A DNA stretch of 64,000 nucleotides, taken from NCBI RefSeq assembly GCF_023507705.1, contig NZ_JALBGD010000002.1, positions 62,001-126,000 of the forward strand, given 5' to 3'. A program made the translations under genes and the position numbers. Source of the DNA: Stappia sp. WLB 29 (GTDB lineage: Bacteria > Pseudomonadota > Alphaproteobacteria > Rhizobiales > Stappiaceae). A model generated the notes under the pieces. The model worked only from the letters and a program-made list of their open reading frames with translations. It was not told the origin of the DNA and ran no database searches. Of the stretch, positions 1-8,009 are shown in pieces (within the stretch, counting starts at the first letter, position 1; every line of letters begins with the position of its first letter).

Positions 1-2
1 TG

Positions 3-341
3 CTGACAGGGGAGTTCTCCCTGACGCGTGCCTGGTCGGTCATCCTTGCCATCGGGCTGCGGCCTTGCACGGGTGCGCTGGTGGTGCTGGTCTTCGGCAT
101 CTCGCAGGGGCTGGCGCTGGCGGGTGTTGCCGCGACCTTCGCCATGGCGGTCGGCACCGGGCTGACGGTCTCGGTGCTGGCGGTGCTGGCCGTGGTTGCC
201 AAGGACTTTGCGCTGCGCAGCGTCGGCGGCCGTGCTGCCGCGCGCCTTCACGCCGGCATCGAGGGGTTTGCCGCGCTCGTCGTCTTCCTGCTGGGAACGT
301 CGCTTCTGGTCGCGGCACTGGGCTGGGGCGGCACCGTCTGA
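3..341 (+). CDS. NicO-family nickel/cobalt transporter, C-terminal part (5' end outside window)
   Basis: Only the last 112 residues are present; the frame runs open from the window edge to TGA at 339-341. It begins in a membrane segment carrying the GLRPCTGAL motif, typical of the second half of NicO/RcnA-type divalent metal transporters, followed by two more strongly hydrophobic helices and a very short tail. The family moves Ni2+ or Co2+ across the inner membrane, mostly as exporters. Substrate cannot be told from this fragment. A cobalt-type nitrile hydratase lies 1.5 kb away on the other strand, so cobalt handling is a tempting but unproven link. It is convergent with the DMT transporter, 7 bp away. 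Confidence 0.75.
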   Translation: MTGEFSLTRAWSVILAIGLRPCTGALVVLVFGISQGLALAGVAATFAMAVGTGLTVSVLAVLAVVAKDFALRSVGGRAAARLHAGIEGFAALVVFLLGTSLLVAALGWGGTV

Positions 342-348
342 CGAACGG

Positions 349-1293
349 TCAGGCCTGGCTGCCGGCGTTCGCCGGAGAGGCTCCGACAACGGCAGCGGCC
401 TTCCGCCGCGCTGCTACCTGCTCGCGGTGGATGACGTAGAGGCCGGAGCAGATCGTCAGCACGATGCCGAGCGAGGCAAGCGTGTCGGGCAGATCGCTGA
501 AGATCACGAAGCCGATCAGCGTCGCGAAGGGCAGCTCCAGATATTGCATCGGCGCCAGCGTCGCGGCAGGCGCCAGCCGCAGCGACCAGGTCATCAGCAG
601 GTGTGCGACGGTGCCAAGCACTCCGATAGCGCCCAGCAACCAGACTTCCCGCCCTTCCAGCGAAACGAACCCGAGCCCCGGTACGTCGGCGCTGGAAAAG
701 GCCAGCCAGGCGCTGCCCAGAATGGCGGTGGCGATCAGGCCGCTGACCGCCTGCAGGCTGATCGGGTCGGTCGCCTTGGCTATGCTGCGGGTGACCATCA
801 TGAACAGGGCGAAGGCGACGGCGACGCCGAGCGGTAGCAGGGCGGGGGCGCCGACGGCGGCGTAGTTCGGCTGGATCACCAGCAGAGTGCCGGCGAAGCC
901 GACGATGCAGGCCATCAGCCGGTAGGGGCCGACTTCCTCACCCAGCACGAAACGGCCGAGCAGCAACATCAGGAACGGCATCACGAAGGCGATGGCGATG
1001 GCGTCGGCCAGCGGCAGGAAGCGCAGCGAGGCGAACATCGCGGCGATGCCGAGGATGTGCAGGATGGTGCGCAGCACAGTGAGATGCAGCAACCGTATCG
1101 GCATGCGTAGGCTGCCCCGGACGAGCCACACGACCGGGATCAGCAGAGCTGCCTGCAGCGCGAAGCGCACCAGCAGCAACTGGCCGAGCGGCACCGTCTC
1201 GCCGAGGATCTTGGCGAAGGCATCGCCGAGCGGGGCGAGAATGCAGAAACCGGTCATGAGCAGCATGCCGCTCAGGGGCTTGTCCTGGGTCAT
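349..1293 (-). CDS. DMT superfamily (EamA) transporter
   Basis: A 314-residue integral membrane protein with about ten hydrophobic helices arranged as two EamA repeats, the usual size and build of drug/metabolite exporters. The N-terminus starts directly with a transmembrane helix and the C-terminus ends in a basic, Ala-rich cytoplasmic tail. The substrate is not evident; relatives include S-adenosylmethionine-uptake-like and amino-acid exporters of the 10-TM group. The ATG at 1291-1293 gives the usual family N-terminus. The gene ends 7 bp from the convergent metal transporter and is separated from the nitrile hydratase operon upstream by 154 bp. Confidence 0.8.
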   Translation of the reverse strand: MTQDKPLSGMLLMTGFCILAPLGDAFAKILGETVPLGQLLLVRFALQAALLIPVVWLVRGSLRMPIRLLHLTVLRTILHILGIAAMFASLRFLPLADAIAIAFVMPFLMLLLGRFVLGEEVGPYRLMACIVGFAGTLLVIQPNYAAVGAPALLPLGVAVAFALFMMVTRSIAKATDPISLQAVSGLIATAILGSAWLAFSSADVPGLGFVSLEGREVWLLGAIGVLGTVAHLLMTWSLRLAPAATLAPMQYLELPFATLIGFVIFSDLPDTLASLGIVLTICSGLYVIHREQVAARRKAAAVVGASPANAGSQA

Positions 1294-1354
1294 GGTCGTA
1301 CACTAGGCCGGCGCGCTACCCAAGGGAAGCGCTCAGGTTGTGGTCGGTTGTATC

Positions 1355-1376
1355 GGATCGGCAAAATTGCCGATCC
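1355..1376. promoter_or_regulatory. perfect 10-bp inverted repeat between NHase operon and DMT gene
   Basis: GGATCGGCAA, two A residues, TTGCCGATCC: a perfect palindrome lying between the 3' end of the nitrile hydratase accessory gene and the start of the DMT gene, both on the minus strand. No T-run follows it on the minus strand, so it looks more like an operator for the DMT gene than a terminator. Function is inferred only. Confidence 0.35.
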
Positions 1377-1447
1377 CGACGTGGCCACTCCTGACCCAGT
1401 CCAGGTGGCTTTGCAAGAGAGACTGCAAATATAAGAGGCAAGGCCAC

Positions 1448-1846
1448 TTAGGCCGGCGGAACCGGGGCGCCATCCCGGCCGAGTTCGATCGGCTCGCCAT
1501 GCGGAGTGGCTGCCGCGGCCCGCAGCCAGGCATCCTGCCTCGCGTCGATCCGATCGGCCGAAGTCAGCGCCTTGCGCGTGATCATGGTCTCCAGCGCCAC
1601 AAGCCAGTGTTCGTAGTAGCTGTCGCCGCAGTCGGGATCGCCTCGCGACTGGGCATCGCGGATCGCCTGCGACAGGGTCTCGGCCCATTCGCTCCAGGTG
1701 AAGACGCCGCGTCCGTGGAGTTCCAGGGCCAGGGCGAAGGCCCGCGCCTCCCACGGCGCGCGGAACACCGGCTCTCCATCGTGTTGCGGCAGGTTCTCGA
1801 GCGGCGGCAGCGGCGTCGGCGCGCCTGCGAGGTTAGAAGGCTTCAA
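1448..1846 (-). CDS. nitrile hydratase accessory (activator) protein, P14K-like
   Basis: About 132 residues, related in sequence to the N-terminal half of NHase beta (the WEARAFALALELHGRG...W..W block and the Y-YEHWL...LE block), as expected of the small NHase accessory family. Known members form a complex with the alpha subunit and deliver cobalt and cysteine oxidation by subunit exchange. No ATG lies near the expected start. The best candidate is TTG at 1844-1846, preceded by GGGAG at a good distance and overlapping the last codons of nthB, so translation is probably coupled. The start is therefore uncertain. It is the last gene of the minus-strand operon, the order usual for cobalt-type NHases. 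Confidence 0.8.
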   Translation of the reverse strand: MKPSNLAGAPTPLPPLENLPQHDGEPVFRAPWEARAFALALELHGRGVFTWSEWAETLSQAIRDAQSRGDPDCGDSYYEHWLVALETMITRKALTSADRIDARQDAWLRAAAATPHGEPIELGRDGAPVPPA

Positions 1847-2492
1847 GATAGGGCTCCCACAGATCGATGCGCACCTTGAGCGAAGGATCGGTGCCTTCGC
1901 CCCAAAGTTCGGGTCCGTCGAAGACGACGCCGTAAAGCCAGGTCGGTTGCTCCCCCTCTCCGGCCGCACTCGTATCGGGGAAGACGTGGACGCCGTGAAC
2001 CGCCTCGATCACGCCTGTGCGCCCACGGCAATAGCGCGGGATGCGGGTGTGGCCGGTCGGATGCATGTTGCGTGCCCGGACCCGGTCACCGACCGCAAAG
2101 CCGGCAGGCATGTCGCTCTCGCGTTCGCTCGGTCCGCCGCGGGCCAGCATGGCGGCGACTTCGCCTGCGGCGAGCACTCGCTTCACCGGCCGGGACTGGT
2201 GCAGGCTCCGCCCGGCGGCGATCTCGTCGGGCCCGACGAGGCCGCGTTCGGCGAGCAGGCTTTCCAGTGCCGACAGCCAGATCTGATAGTAGCTCGACGT
2301 CAGGTAGCGGCCGGGCTCCATGCTTTCCCGGGCGCGGCGGGACATGTCGATGTTCCATTCGCCTGTCGCGCCCATCGCCAGCGTCAGCGCGAAGGCGCGC
2401 GGCTCCCAGTCCGCATGGAACAGCGGCTTCACCGGTTCCGGCACCACTGCGCCGAAACCCATCATGCCCCCCAGATCCTGTGCCCCGTTCAT
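1833..2492 (-). CDS. nthB: nitrile hydratase subunit beta
   Basis: A 219-residue protein starting [10 protein letters not shown], the hallmark beginning of NHase beta. The N-terminal half is helical. The C-terminal half holds the SH3-like barrel with the [24 protein letters not shown] block that packs on the metal site of the alpha subunit; its two arginines are the residues known to hydrogen-bond the oxidised cysteines. With NthA it hydrates nitriles (R-CN) to amides in the cytoplasm. The ATG overlaps the nthA stop by four bases (ATGA), so the two subunits are translationally coupled. Length is normal for the family. Confidence 0.93.
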   Translation of the reverse strand: MNGAQDLGGMMGFGAVVPEPVKPLFHADWEPRAFALTLAMGATGEWNIDMSRRARESMEPGRYLTSSYYQIWLSALESLLAERGLVGPDEIAAGRSLHQSRPVKRVLAAGEVAAMLARGGPSERESDMPAGFAVGDRVRARNMHPTGHTRIPRYCRGRTGVIEAVHGVHVFPDTSAAGEGEQPTWLYGVVFDGPELWGEGTDPSLKVRIDLWEPYLEAF

Positions 2493-3169
2493 GCGCCCTG
2501 CTCCTTCAGCTCGGCCGGCGTCAGCGCGAGGCCGGTGCCGATCATGCTGTCGCGGGTGACGAGGCGCGCAAGCTCCTCCTCGCTCCAGCCGTCGGTGCCC
2601 TCGGGGCGCTCCGGCAGCACCAGATAGCGGATCTCGGCGGTGGAATCCCAGACGCGGATCTCCTTGCCTTCCGGCAGGGTGACGCCGAAATCCGCCAGCA
2701 CGCCGCGCGGATCGCGCACCGCCTTGGCGCGGTAGGGGGCGGACTTGTACCAGACCGGCGGCAGGCCGAGCACCGGCCACGGGTAGCAGGAGCATAGGGT
2801 ACAGACGACCATGTTGTGTTCGCGCTCTGTGTTCTTCACCGCGACCATGTGCTCGCCTTGACGACCGATATAGCCGAGCGAATGGATGGCGGCCGTCGCA
2901 TCGCGCATCAGCCAGTCGTGGAACTGCGGATCGCTCCAGGCCTTGGCCACGACACGGGCGCCGTTGTGCGGGCCGACCTGCGTCTCGTAGGTCTCGATCA
3001 ACACGTCGAGTGCGGCCGGGTCGACATAGCCCTTCTCGATCAGGATCGATTCCAGCGCACGCACCCGGGCGTCGGTCTGCGACAGATGTGAGCCGTGATC
3101 GTTGTCATGATGATGATCGTGATCGTCGTGGTGATGGTGGTGGCCGTGGTGGTCGTTGCCGCCTGTCAT
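2489..3169 (-). CDS. nthA: nitrile hydratase subunit alpha, cobalt type, His-rich N-terminus
   Basis: A 226-residue catalytic subunit. The metal-binding loop reads VCTLCSC (Cys123, Cys126, Ser127, Cys128), followed by [10 protein letters not shown]. Threonine in the second position of the motif is the signature of non-corrin cobalt NHases; iron enzymes have serine. Residues 7-28 form a stretch with 13 histidines and 6 aspartates, absent from the well-studied enzymes. It could buffer cobalt or assist metal loading, but that is inference. The ATG at 3167-3169 is preceded by AAGAAAGG. The gene follows a PuuD-like hydrolase by 44 bp on the same strand. No amidase gene, the usual partner, is visible nearby. 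Confidence 0.93.
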   Translation of the reverse strand: MTGGNDHHGHHHHHDDHDHHHDNDHGSHLSQTDARVRALESILIEKGYVDPAALDVLIETYETQVGPHNGARVVAKAWSDPQFHDWLMRDATAAIHSLGYIGRQGEHMVAVKNTEREHNMVVCTLCSCYPWPVLGLPPVWYKSAPYRAKAVRDPRGVLADFGVTLPEGKEIRVWDSTAEIRYLVLPERPEGTDGWSEEELARLVTRDSMIGTGLALTPAELKEQGA

Positions 3170-3213
3170 CGTGATGGGCCTTTCTTGTATGTTTTTCGCG
3201 CTGGTCGATGTCG

Positions 3214-3975
3214 TTATTCGGCCGCCTGCCGAGCGCCTCGGTTCTCCCGCAGGGCCGCGCCGAAGGCGGCAAACAAGCGCGAGGAAGCCGCATCGCTGCC
3301 GACCCAGTATTCCGGATGCCACTGGGTGGCGAGCGCGAAGGAGGCGGCGCCGTCGATGGAGACCGCCTCGATGGTGCCGTCGTCGGCGGTGGCCTCGATG
3401 GTAAGGCCCGGCGCCAGCCGGCCGATCGCCTGGCGGTGCAGGGAGTTCACATCGATGCGCGCATCGCCGAGGACGGCGGCCAGCTTGCCGCCGGGTGCGA
3501 TCTCGACGTGATGGGCGAGGGCGAAGCGGGTATCCTGACTGTCGGCTTCCGGGGCCCGGTGGTCGCGGCGTCCGTCCATCTCCTGCACCTCGCCGACCAA
3601 TGTGCCCCCGAGCGCGACGTTCAACTCCTGCAATCCGCGGCAGATGGCGAAGACCGGCAGGGCGCGGGCGATGGCGCGGCGGATCAGCGGCAGCGTGGTC
3701 GTGTCGCGGCGGTTGTCGAACGGGCCGTCCTTTTCGGAGGCCTCGGCGCCGTAAAGCGTCGGATGCACGTTGGAGCGGGAGCCGGTCAACAGCACGCCGT
3801 CGACGCGGTCGAGCACCGCGTCCAGATCGATGGCGGGGCCCATGGAGGGCAGCAGCAGCGGCATGGCACCGGCGCCTTGCACCAGCGCCTCCAGGTAGGT
3901 GGACGGGGCGGCGTGCCAGGCATAGCCGTCGAGTTCCTTGACGTCGCAACTGACGAGAACAACGGGGGCGGACAT
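3214..3975 (-). CDS. PuuD-like class I glutamine amidotransferase / gamma-glutamyl hydrolase
   Basis: A 253-residue peptidase C26 family protein. The nucleophile elbow [10 protein letters not shown] carries Cys112, and the C-terminal block ATQWHPEYW supplies His220 and Glu222, so the catalytic triad looks intact. PuuD-type enzymes cleave gamma-glutamyl bonds, for example gamma-glutamyl-GABA. The ATG at 3973-3975 is preceded by AGGAGCC. It is the first gene of a likely operon with nthA, nthB and the NHase accessory gene. That context suggests a gamma-glutamylated nitrile or amide as substrate, but nothing in the sequence fixes it. The divergent neighbour is a TRAP transporter binding protein. 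Confidence 0.82.
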   Translation of the reverse strand: MSAPVVLVSCDVKELDGYAWHAAPSTYLEALVQGAGAMPLLLPSMGPAIDLDAVLDRVDGVLLTGSRSNVHPTLYGAEASEKDGPFDNRRDTTTLPLIRRAIARALPVFAICRGLQELNVALGGTLVGEVQEMDGRRDHRAPEADSQDTRFALAHHVEIAPGGKLAAVLGDARIDVNSLHRQAIGRLAPGLTIEATADDGTIEAVSIDGAASFALATQWHPEYWVGSDAASSRLFAAFGAALRENRGARQAAE

Positions 3976-4369
3976 GTGGGCTCCTGAAAGGCTCCGAGAA
4001 GGGACTGCGGATGGGGCTGGTCGCATGAGGGCGACCGCAAGCCCTGAGAGCGATCGCAAGGGGTCGCGGGTCATGCTCCGCGAGATTAGCGAAAGGCGCA
4101 CGGTTGTCCACCATCGCCCGCGCCGTCTCCCGCCCGGGGCTGCCGACCTTCTGGCCGAGCCTTGCCAGGTCCTTGCAGGGCATGGTGAAAATTCGCGCAG
4201 TTGCCCCGGCCGGCCTTGTGTCCCAAAGGCATATGCGGTTTATATCGCTGTCAAAGTGCCTTTAGGAGAAGGGCACTTGGCAACGTCTGGCAACCCCGGT
4301 TGCCGACATGAGTTCGGGAGATCGGGCGAGAGAGCCGACATCTCGACAAAATCCCAAGGGAGGGACTGC
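3976..4369. promoter_or_regulatory. divergent intergenic region with TRAP promoter and inverted repeats
   Basis: 394 bp between the divergent PuuD-like and TRAP genes. No gene is seen. On the plus strand a possible promoter is TTGTGT at 4216-4221 and TTTATA at 4239-4244, spaced 17 bp. It is followed by two inverted repeats: AAGTGCC/GGCACTT (4254-4260 and 4272-4278) and GGCAACC-CC-GGTTGCC (4289-4304). The second is a good candidate operator for a local regulator. The rest is GC-rich and featureless. Confidence 0.4.
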
Positions 4370-5464
4370 ATGGATCGCCGTTCATTCATCAAGAAGGCCG
4401 GCCTTGCCGGCGTTGGCGCCGGTGCCGCCACGCTTGCCGCTCCGGCCATCGCGCAGGGCAACCAGACCTGGCGCATGGTCACCACCTGGCCGAAGAACTT
4501 CCCGGGCCTGGGTGTCGGCGCGCAGCGTCTGGCCGATCGCATCACCGCCGCGTCCGGCGGCCGCCTGACCATCCAGGTCTATTCGGCCGGCGAGCTGGTT
4601 CCGCCGCTCCAGTCGCTCGACGCGGTCATCGACGGCTCGGCCGAGATGAGCCACGGTGCTGCCTATTACTGGCAGAACAAGAGCCCGGCCCTGTCGTTCT
4701 TCACAGGCGTGCCCTACGGCATGACCTCCCGTGAACTCACGGCCTGGGTGCGCTTCATGGGCGGCCAGGAGCTCTGGGACGAGATCTACGATCAGTTCGG
4801 CGTGCAGGGCTTCCTGTCCGGCGACACCGGCACCCAGGCGGGCGGCTGGTTCCGCAACGAGTTGACGAGCCTTGAGTCCGTCAAGGGCCTGCGCTTCCGC
4901 ACCCCGGGCCTCGGCGGCCGCGTGTGGGAGAAGCTCGGCGCCACCGTCACCAACATGGCCGGCGGCGAGATCTTCCAGGCTCTGCAGTCGGGCACGCTGG
5001 ATGCGGCCGAGTTCGTCGGCCCGTACAACGACCTGGCCCTCGGCTTCTATCAGGTGGCGAAGAACTACTACTTCCCGAGCTTCGTGGAGCCGGGCCTCGC
5101 TACCGAACTGGTCGTCAACAAGTCCAAGTTCCAGGCCCTGCCGGCCGACCTGCAGGCGATCGTCCGCGACGTCTGCCAGGCCGAGTACGATCAGGTTGCC
5201 TCGGACTTCTACGCCAACGACCCGCGCGCTCTGAAGACCCTTGTCGAAGAGCATGGCGTCAATGTCCGCCAGTTCCCGGACGACATCATGGAAGCCGGTG
5301 CCACGGCTGCGATCGAGATCCTGACCAGCCTGCGCGATTCCGACGATGCTCTCGTCAAGAAGACGACCGAGAGCTTCATCGAGTCGCTCAACATCCTGCG
5401 TACCCGCACCGAAGGCACCGACGGCGCCTTCATCGAGGCGCGCAAGGCCTACTTCAAGATCTGA
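4370..5464 (+). CDS. TRAP transporter substrate-binding protein, DctP family
   Basis: A 364-residue periplasmic protein. The N-terminus MDRRSFIKKAG followed by a hydrophobic Ala/Gly stretch and AIA at 26-28 is a twin-arginine signal peptide, common in the TakP-like branch of DctP proteins that bind 2-oxo or hydroxy monocarboxylates. The core motif FRTPGLGGRVWEKLGA holds the conserved arginine that salt-bridges the substrate carboxylate. The ATG is preceded by GGGAGGGA. A strong terminator follows. The two membrane subunits lie immediately beyond on the opposite strand, so the system is split into two convergent transcripts. The ligand is probably a small carboxylate. Confidence 0.88.
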   Translation: MDRRSFIKKAGLAGVGAGAATLAAPAIAQGNQTWRMVTTWPKNFPGLGVGAQRLADRITAASGGRLTIQVYSAGELVPPLQSLDAVIDGSAEMSHGAAYYWQNKSPALSFFTGVPYGMTSRELTAWVRFMGGQELWDEIYDQFGVQGFLSGDTGTQAGGWFRNELTSLESVKGLRFRTPGLGGRVWEKLGATVTNMAGGEIFQALQSGTLDAAEFVGPYNDLALGFYQVAKNYYFPSFVEPGLATELVVNKSKFQALPADLQAIVRDVCQAEYDQVASDFYANDPRALKTLVEEHGVNVRQFPDDIMEAGATAAIEILTSLRDSDDALVKKTTESFIESLNILRTRTEGTDGAFIEARKAYFKI

Positions 5465-5541
5465 TGCAGCAGGCCGGCCGGGCTGCCTTCGGGCGGACCC
5501 GGCCGGAGCATTCGGGTCTTTGCAAAAGCCTGAAACGAGAA

Positions 5542-5568
5542 AACCCCGGCCGCAAGGCCGGGGTTTTT
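5542..5568. terminator. bidirectional intrinsic terminator between TRAP P and M genes
   Basis: AACCCCGGCC, loop GCAA, GGCCGGGGTT followed by TTT on the plus strand and preceded by AAA (T-run on the minus strand). It sits between the 3' ends of the convergent TRAP genes and can stop both transcripts. Confidence 0.85.
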
Positions 5569-5637
5569 GTGTTCGCCGGACTGCCGTCCGCACGGGAAAG
5601 AGGCCGCCGCGCCGTTATGTAGCGCGGTGGTCGTTCC

Positions 5638-7029
5638 TCAGTTGTAGATCGCCTTGGGCAGCCAGGTCGCGATCTCCGGGAAGACGAACAGGATCGCGAT
5701 GGCCAGCACCTGCAGGCAGACGAAGGGCAGCACCCCCTTGTAGATCATCGCCGTCGACACCGAGTGCGGCGCGACGCCTCGCAGATAGAACAGAGCGAAG
5801 CCGAAGGGCGGGGTCAGGAACGACGTCTGCAGGTTCACGCCGACGATGATGCCGAGCCACACCGGATCGACGTCCAGCGCCAGCAGGATCGGCGCGGTGA
5901 TTGGGATCACGATGAAGATGATCTCGAACGTGTCGAGGATGAAGCCCAGCAGGAACATGATGAACATCACCACGGCAACGGCCATGAGCGTGCCGCCGGG
6001 CAGGTTCGCCAAGAACTCGTGCACCAGGTTGTCGCCGCCCATCAGGCGGAAGACGATGGAGAACACGGCCGCGCCGAACAGGATGATGAACACCATGCAG
6101 GTGATGGTTGCCGTCGCGATCGCGGTCTCCCGCAGGATCGAGAAAGACAGACGCCAGCGCAGGGCGGCGAGAACCAGCGCGCCGACCGCGCCCACGGAAG
6201 CCGCTTCCGTCGGTGTCGCGATGCCACCGAGGATCGAGCCGAGAACGGCGAGGATCAGCATCAGCGGCGGCAGCAGGGCGGTTAGCACCTCGCGGAAGAG
6301 ATGAGCCTTCTCCTCCTGCGGGACAGGCGTCGCCGGGCAGGATTCCGGGTCGAAGATCGCCTTGAAGATCGTCCAGGCGAGATAGAGACCGACCAGCAGC
6401 AGGCCTGGCAGCAGCGCGCCGGCGAACAGGTCGCCGACCGACACGGGGGTGGGAGCGAAGTTGCCCTTCGACATCTGCACCTGGGCATTGATGCCCGACA
6501 GCATGTCGCCCATGAAGATCAGCACCGTCGAAGGCGGGATGATCTGGCCGAGCGTGCCGGAGGCGCAGATGACGCCTGTGGCAAGGCGCGGATCATAATT
6601 GGCGCGCAGCATCGCCGGCAGCGAGATCAGGCCCATCGTCACGACCGTGGCGCCGACGACGCCGGTGGAGGCGGCCAGCAGCGCGCCCACCACGATCACC
6701 GACATGCCAAGGCCGCCGCGCAGGTTTCCGAACAGCTTGCCCATGGTCAGCAGCAACTGCTCGGCGATCTTCGAGCGCTCCAGCATGACGCCCATGAAGA
6801 TGAACAGCGGCACGGCGACAAGGACCTCGTTGGTCATGTAGCCGATATAGCGGTTGGCCAGGCTGCCGAGGTTGGACGGGTCGAAGACGCCGAACCACAT
6901 GCCGACGAGGCCGAACAGCAGCGACACGCCTGACAGCGTGAACGCCACCGGGAAGCCGAGCAGCAGGAAGCCGATGATGCCGAAGAACATGAGCCCCGAC
7001 AGGAGCTCGCCGAGAAGAACGGGATCCAT
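5638..7029 (-). CDS. TRAP transporter large permease, DctM subunit
   Basis: A 463-residue inner-membrane protein with about 12-13 helices, the normal size for DctM. Characteristic blocks include the amphipathic FGNLRGGLGMSVIVVGALLAASTGVVGA region, the IIPPSTVLI motif and the C-terminal NLQTSFLTPPFGFALFYLRG block. It forms the Na+-driven transport channel with DctQ and the binding protein. The start overlaps the dctQ stop by one base (TGATG), so the two are co-translated. The inserted cytoplasmic loop between the two halves is Pro/Glu-rich. Substrate follows that of the binding protein, likely a small organic acid. Confidence 0.92.
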   Translation of the reverse strand: MDPVLLGELLSGLMFFGIIGFLLLGFPVAFTLSGVSLLFGLVGMWFGVFDPSNLGSLANRYIGYMTNEVLVAVPLFIFMGVMLERSKIAEQLLLTMGKLFGNLRGGLGMSVIVVGALLAASTGVVGATVVTMGLISLPAMLRANYDPRLATGVICASGTLGQIIPPSTVLIFMGDMLSGINAQVQMSKGNFAPTPVSVGDLFAGALLPGLLLVGLYLAWTIFKAIFDPESCPATPVPQEEKAHLFREVLTALLPPLMLILAVLGSILGGIATPTEAASVGAVGALVLAALRWRLSFSILRETAIATATITCMVFIILFGAAVFSIVFRLMGGDNLVHEFLANLPGGTLMAVAVVMFIMFLLGFILDTFEIIFIVIPITAPILLALDVDPVWLGIIVGVNLQTSFLTPPFGFALFYLRGVAPHSVSTAMIYKGVLPFVCLQVLAIAILFVFPEIATWLPKAIYN

Positions 7030-7601
7030 CAGGCCTCAGCCTCCCCAGTGGATACGGCAACGCTTTCGTAGCGCAGGCGCGGCGGCAGAAGGTCTTCCCG
7101 GTCCGCCAGCGCCAATACGGCGCGAGCGGCCATGGCGATGCCCTGCAGGGCGAGCAGTACGGCGAAGGCGATGATGAAGGACTTCAGGATGAACAGACCC
7201 GGCATACCGCCGACATTTGCCGACGCCTCGTGTAGGCGCCACGAGCGGGCGACGAAGCCCCAGCCGTAATTGATCACCACATAGGTGAAGGGCAGCAGGA
7301 ACAGGAAGACGCCGATCAGGTCCACCATCGCCTTGCGGCGGATACTGGCGGGCCGGTAGAAGATATCGACGCGGACGTGATCGTTGCGCAGCAGCGCAAA
7401 GCCGGCCACCGCAGTGAACATGGCACCGTTCAGCCAGACGTAGAGATCCTGCATCCAGACATAGCTGGTCGCGAAAACATAGCGCTGCACCACCACGGTG
7501 AAGCAGACGGCGACGATGGCCAGCGACAGCCAGGAAAACACGTTCCCGACCAGCGCGTTGATACCGCTGATGATGCGGACAATCAGGGCGAGCGCGCGCA
7601 C
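7029..7601 (-). CDS. TRAP transporter small permease, DctQ subunit
   Basis: A 190-residue four-helix membrane protein. The second and third helices carry the WMQDLYVWLNGAMF and LLRNDHVRVDIFY blocks, the conserved core of DctQ. The start is GTG at 7599-7601, preceded by GGGAG seven bases away. That Shine-Dalgarno sequence overlaps the stop region of an upstream 14-codon frame that has an even stronger ribosome site, so initiation may be coupled. The C-terminal tail is acidic. It partners the downstream DctM. Confidence 0.88.
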   Translation of the reverse strand: MRALALIVRIISGINALVGNVFSWLSLAIVAVCFTVVVQRYVFATSYVWMQDLYVWLNGAMFTAVAGFALLRNDHVRVDIFYRPASIRRKAMVDLIGVFLFLLPFTYVVINYGWGFVARSWRLHEASANVGGMPGLFILKSFIIAFAVLLALQGIAMAARAVLALADREDLLPPRLRYESVAVSTGEAEA

Positions 7602-7605
7602 GGGC

Positions 7606-7650
7606 TCACTCCCAGTCGCGCGTTTGGCGGCGCGCGTTCTCGAGTTTCAT
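7606..7650 (-). CDS. possible 14-residue leader peptide upstream of dctQ
   Basis: ATG at 7648-7650 opens a frame of 14 codons (MKLENARRQTRDWE) ending in TGA five bases before the dctQ GTG. It has a strong Shine-Dalgarno sequence, GGAGAGGG, at ideal distance, better than that of dctQ itself. The peptide has no hydrophobic segment and no repeated-codon attenuator signature. It may drive translational coupling to dctQ, or dctQ may really be read from this initiation region. Not recognised as any family. Confidence 0.35.
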   Translation of the reverse strand: MKLENARRQTRDWE

Positions 7651-8009
7651 CACGGACCCTCTCCGGTAGTTCCCCCTGCGGGACGCTGGCGTGTTCGCCA
7701 TTTCAGCCCGCTTCCCCATATGACGATGGGCGATTGCTTAGCAGCTTTGCGGCCGATGCAAAAGCAATGCTGCGCCGGTCGCAGACAAAATCGTCTCAGG
7801 GGCAGGCGGGCCGCCGGCCGTTCATCCGGACGCAACGGCAACTGCGGCTGCCGATGCCTGCCCAGCTGCGGCCTTGGGGCCCCGTCCGACCGCGGCAGAT
7901 GTAATCTCACCTTGCGGAAGGGGTGGATTTCATTTGACGACACGGTGGGTTGGGAAAGAACCTTGGCGAAGCGGGCGCGTGTGAGAGCGCTCGCAGGGAG
8001 GGAGTTCAC
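7651..8009. other. divergent intergenic region, no gene seen
   Basis: About 360 bp between the TRAP permease leader and the indolepyruvate oxidoreductase gene. It must hold promoters for both directions. GGGAGGGAG just before 8010 is the plus-strand ribosome site. No convincing palindrome, hairpin or RNA gene was found. Confidence 0.4.
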
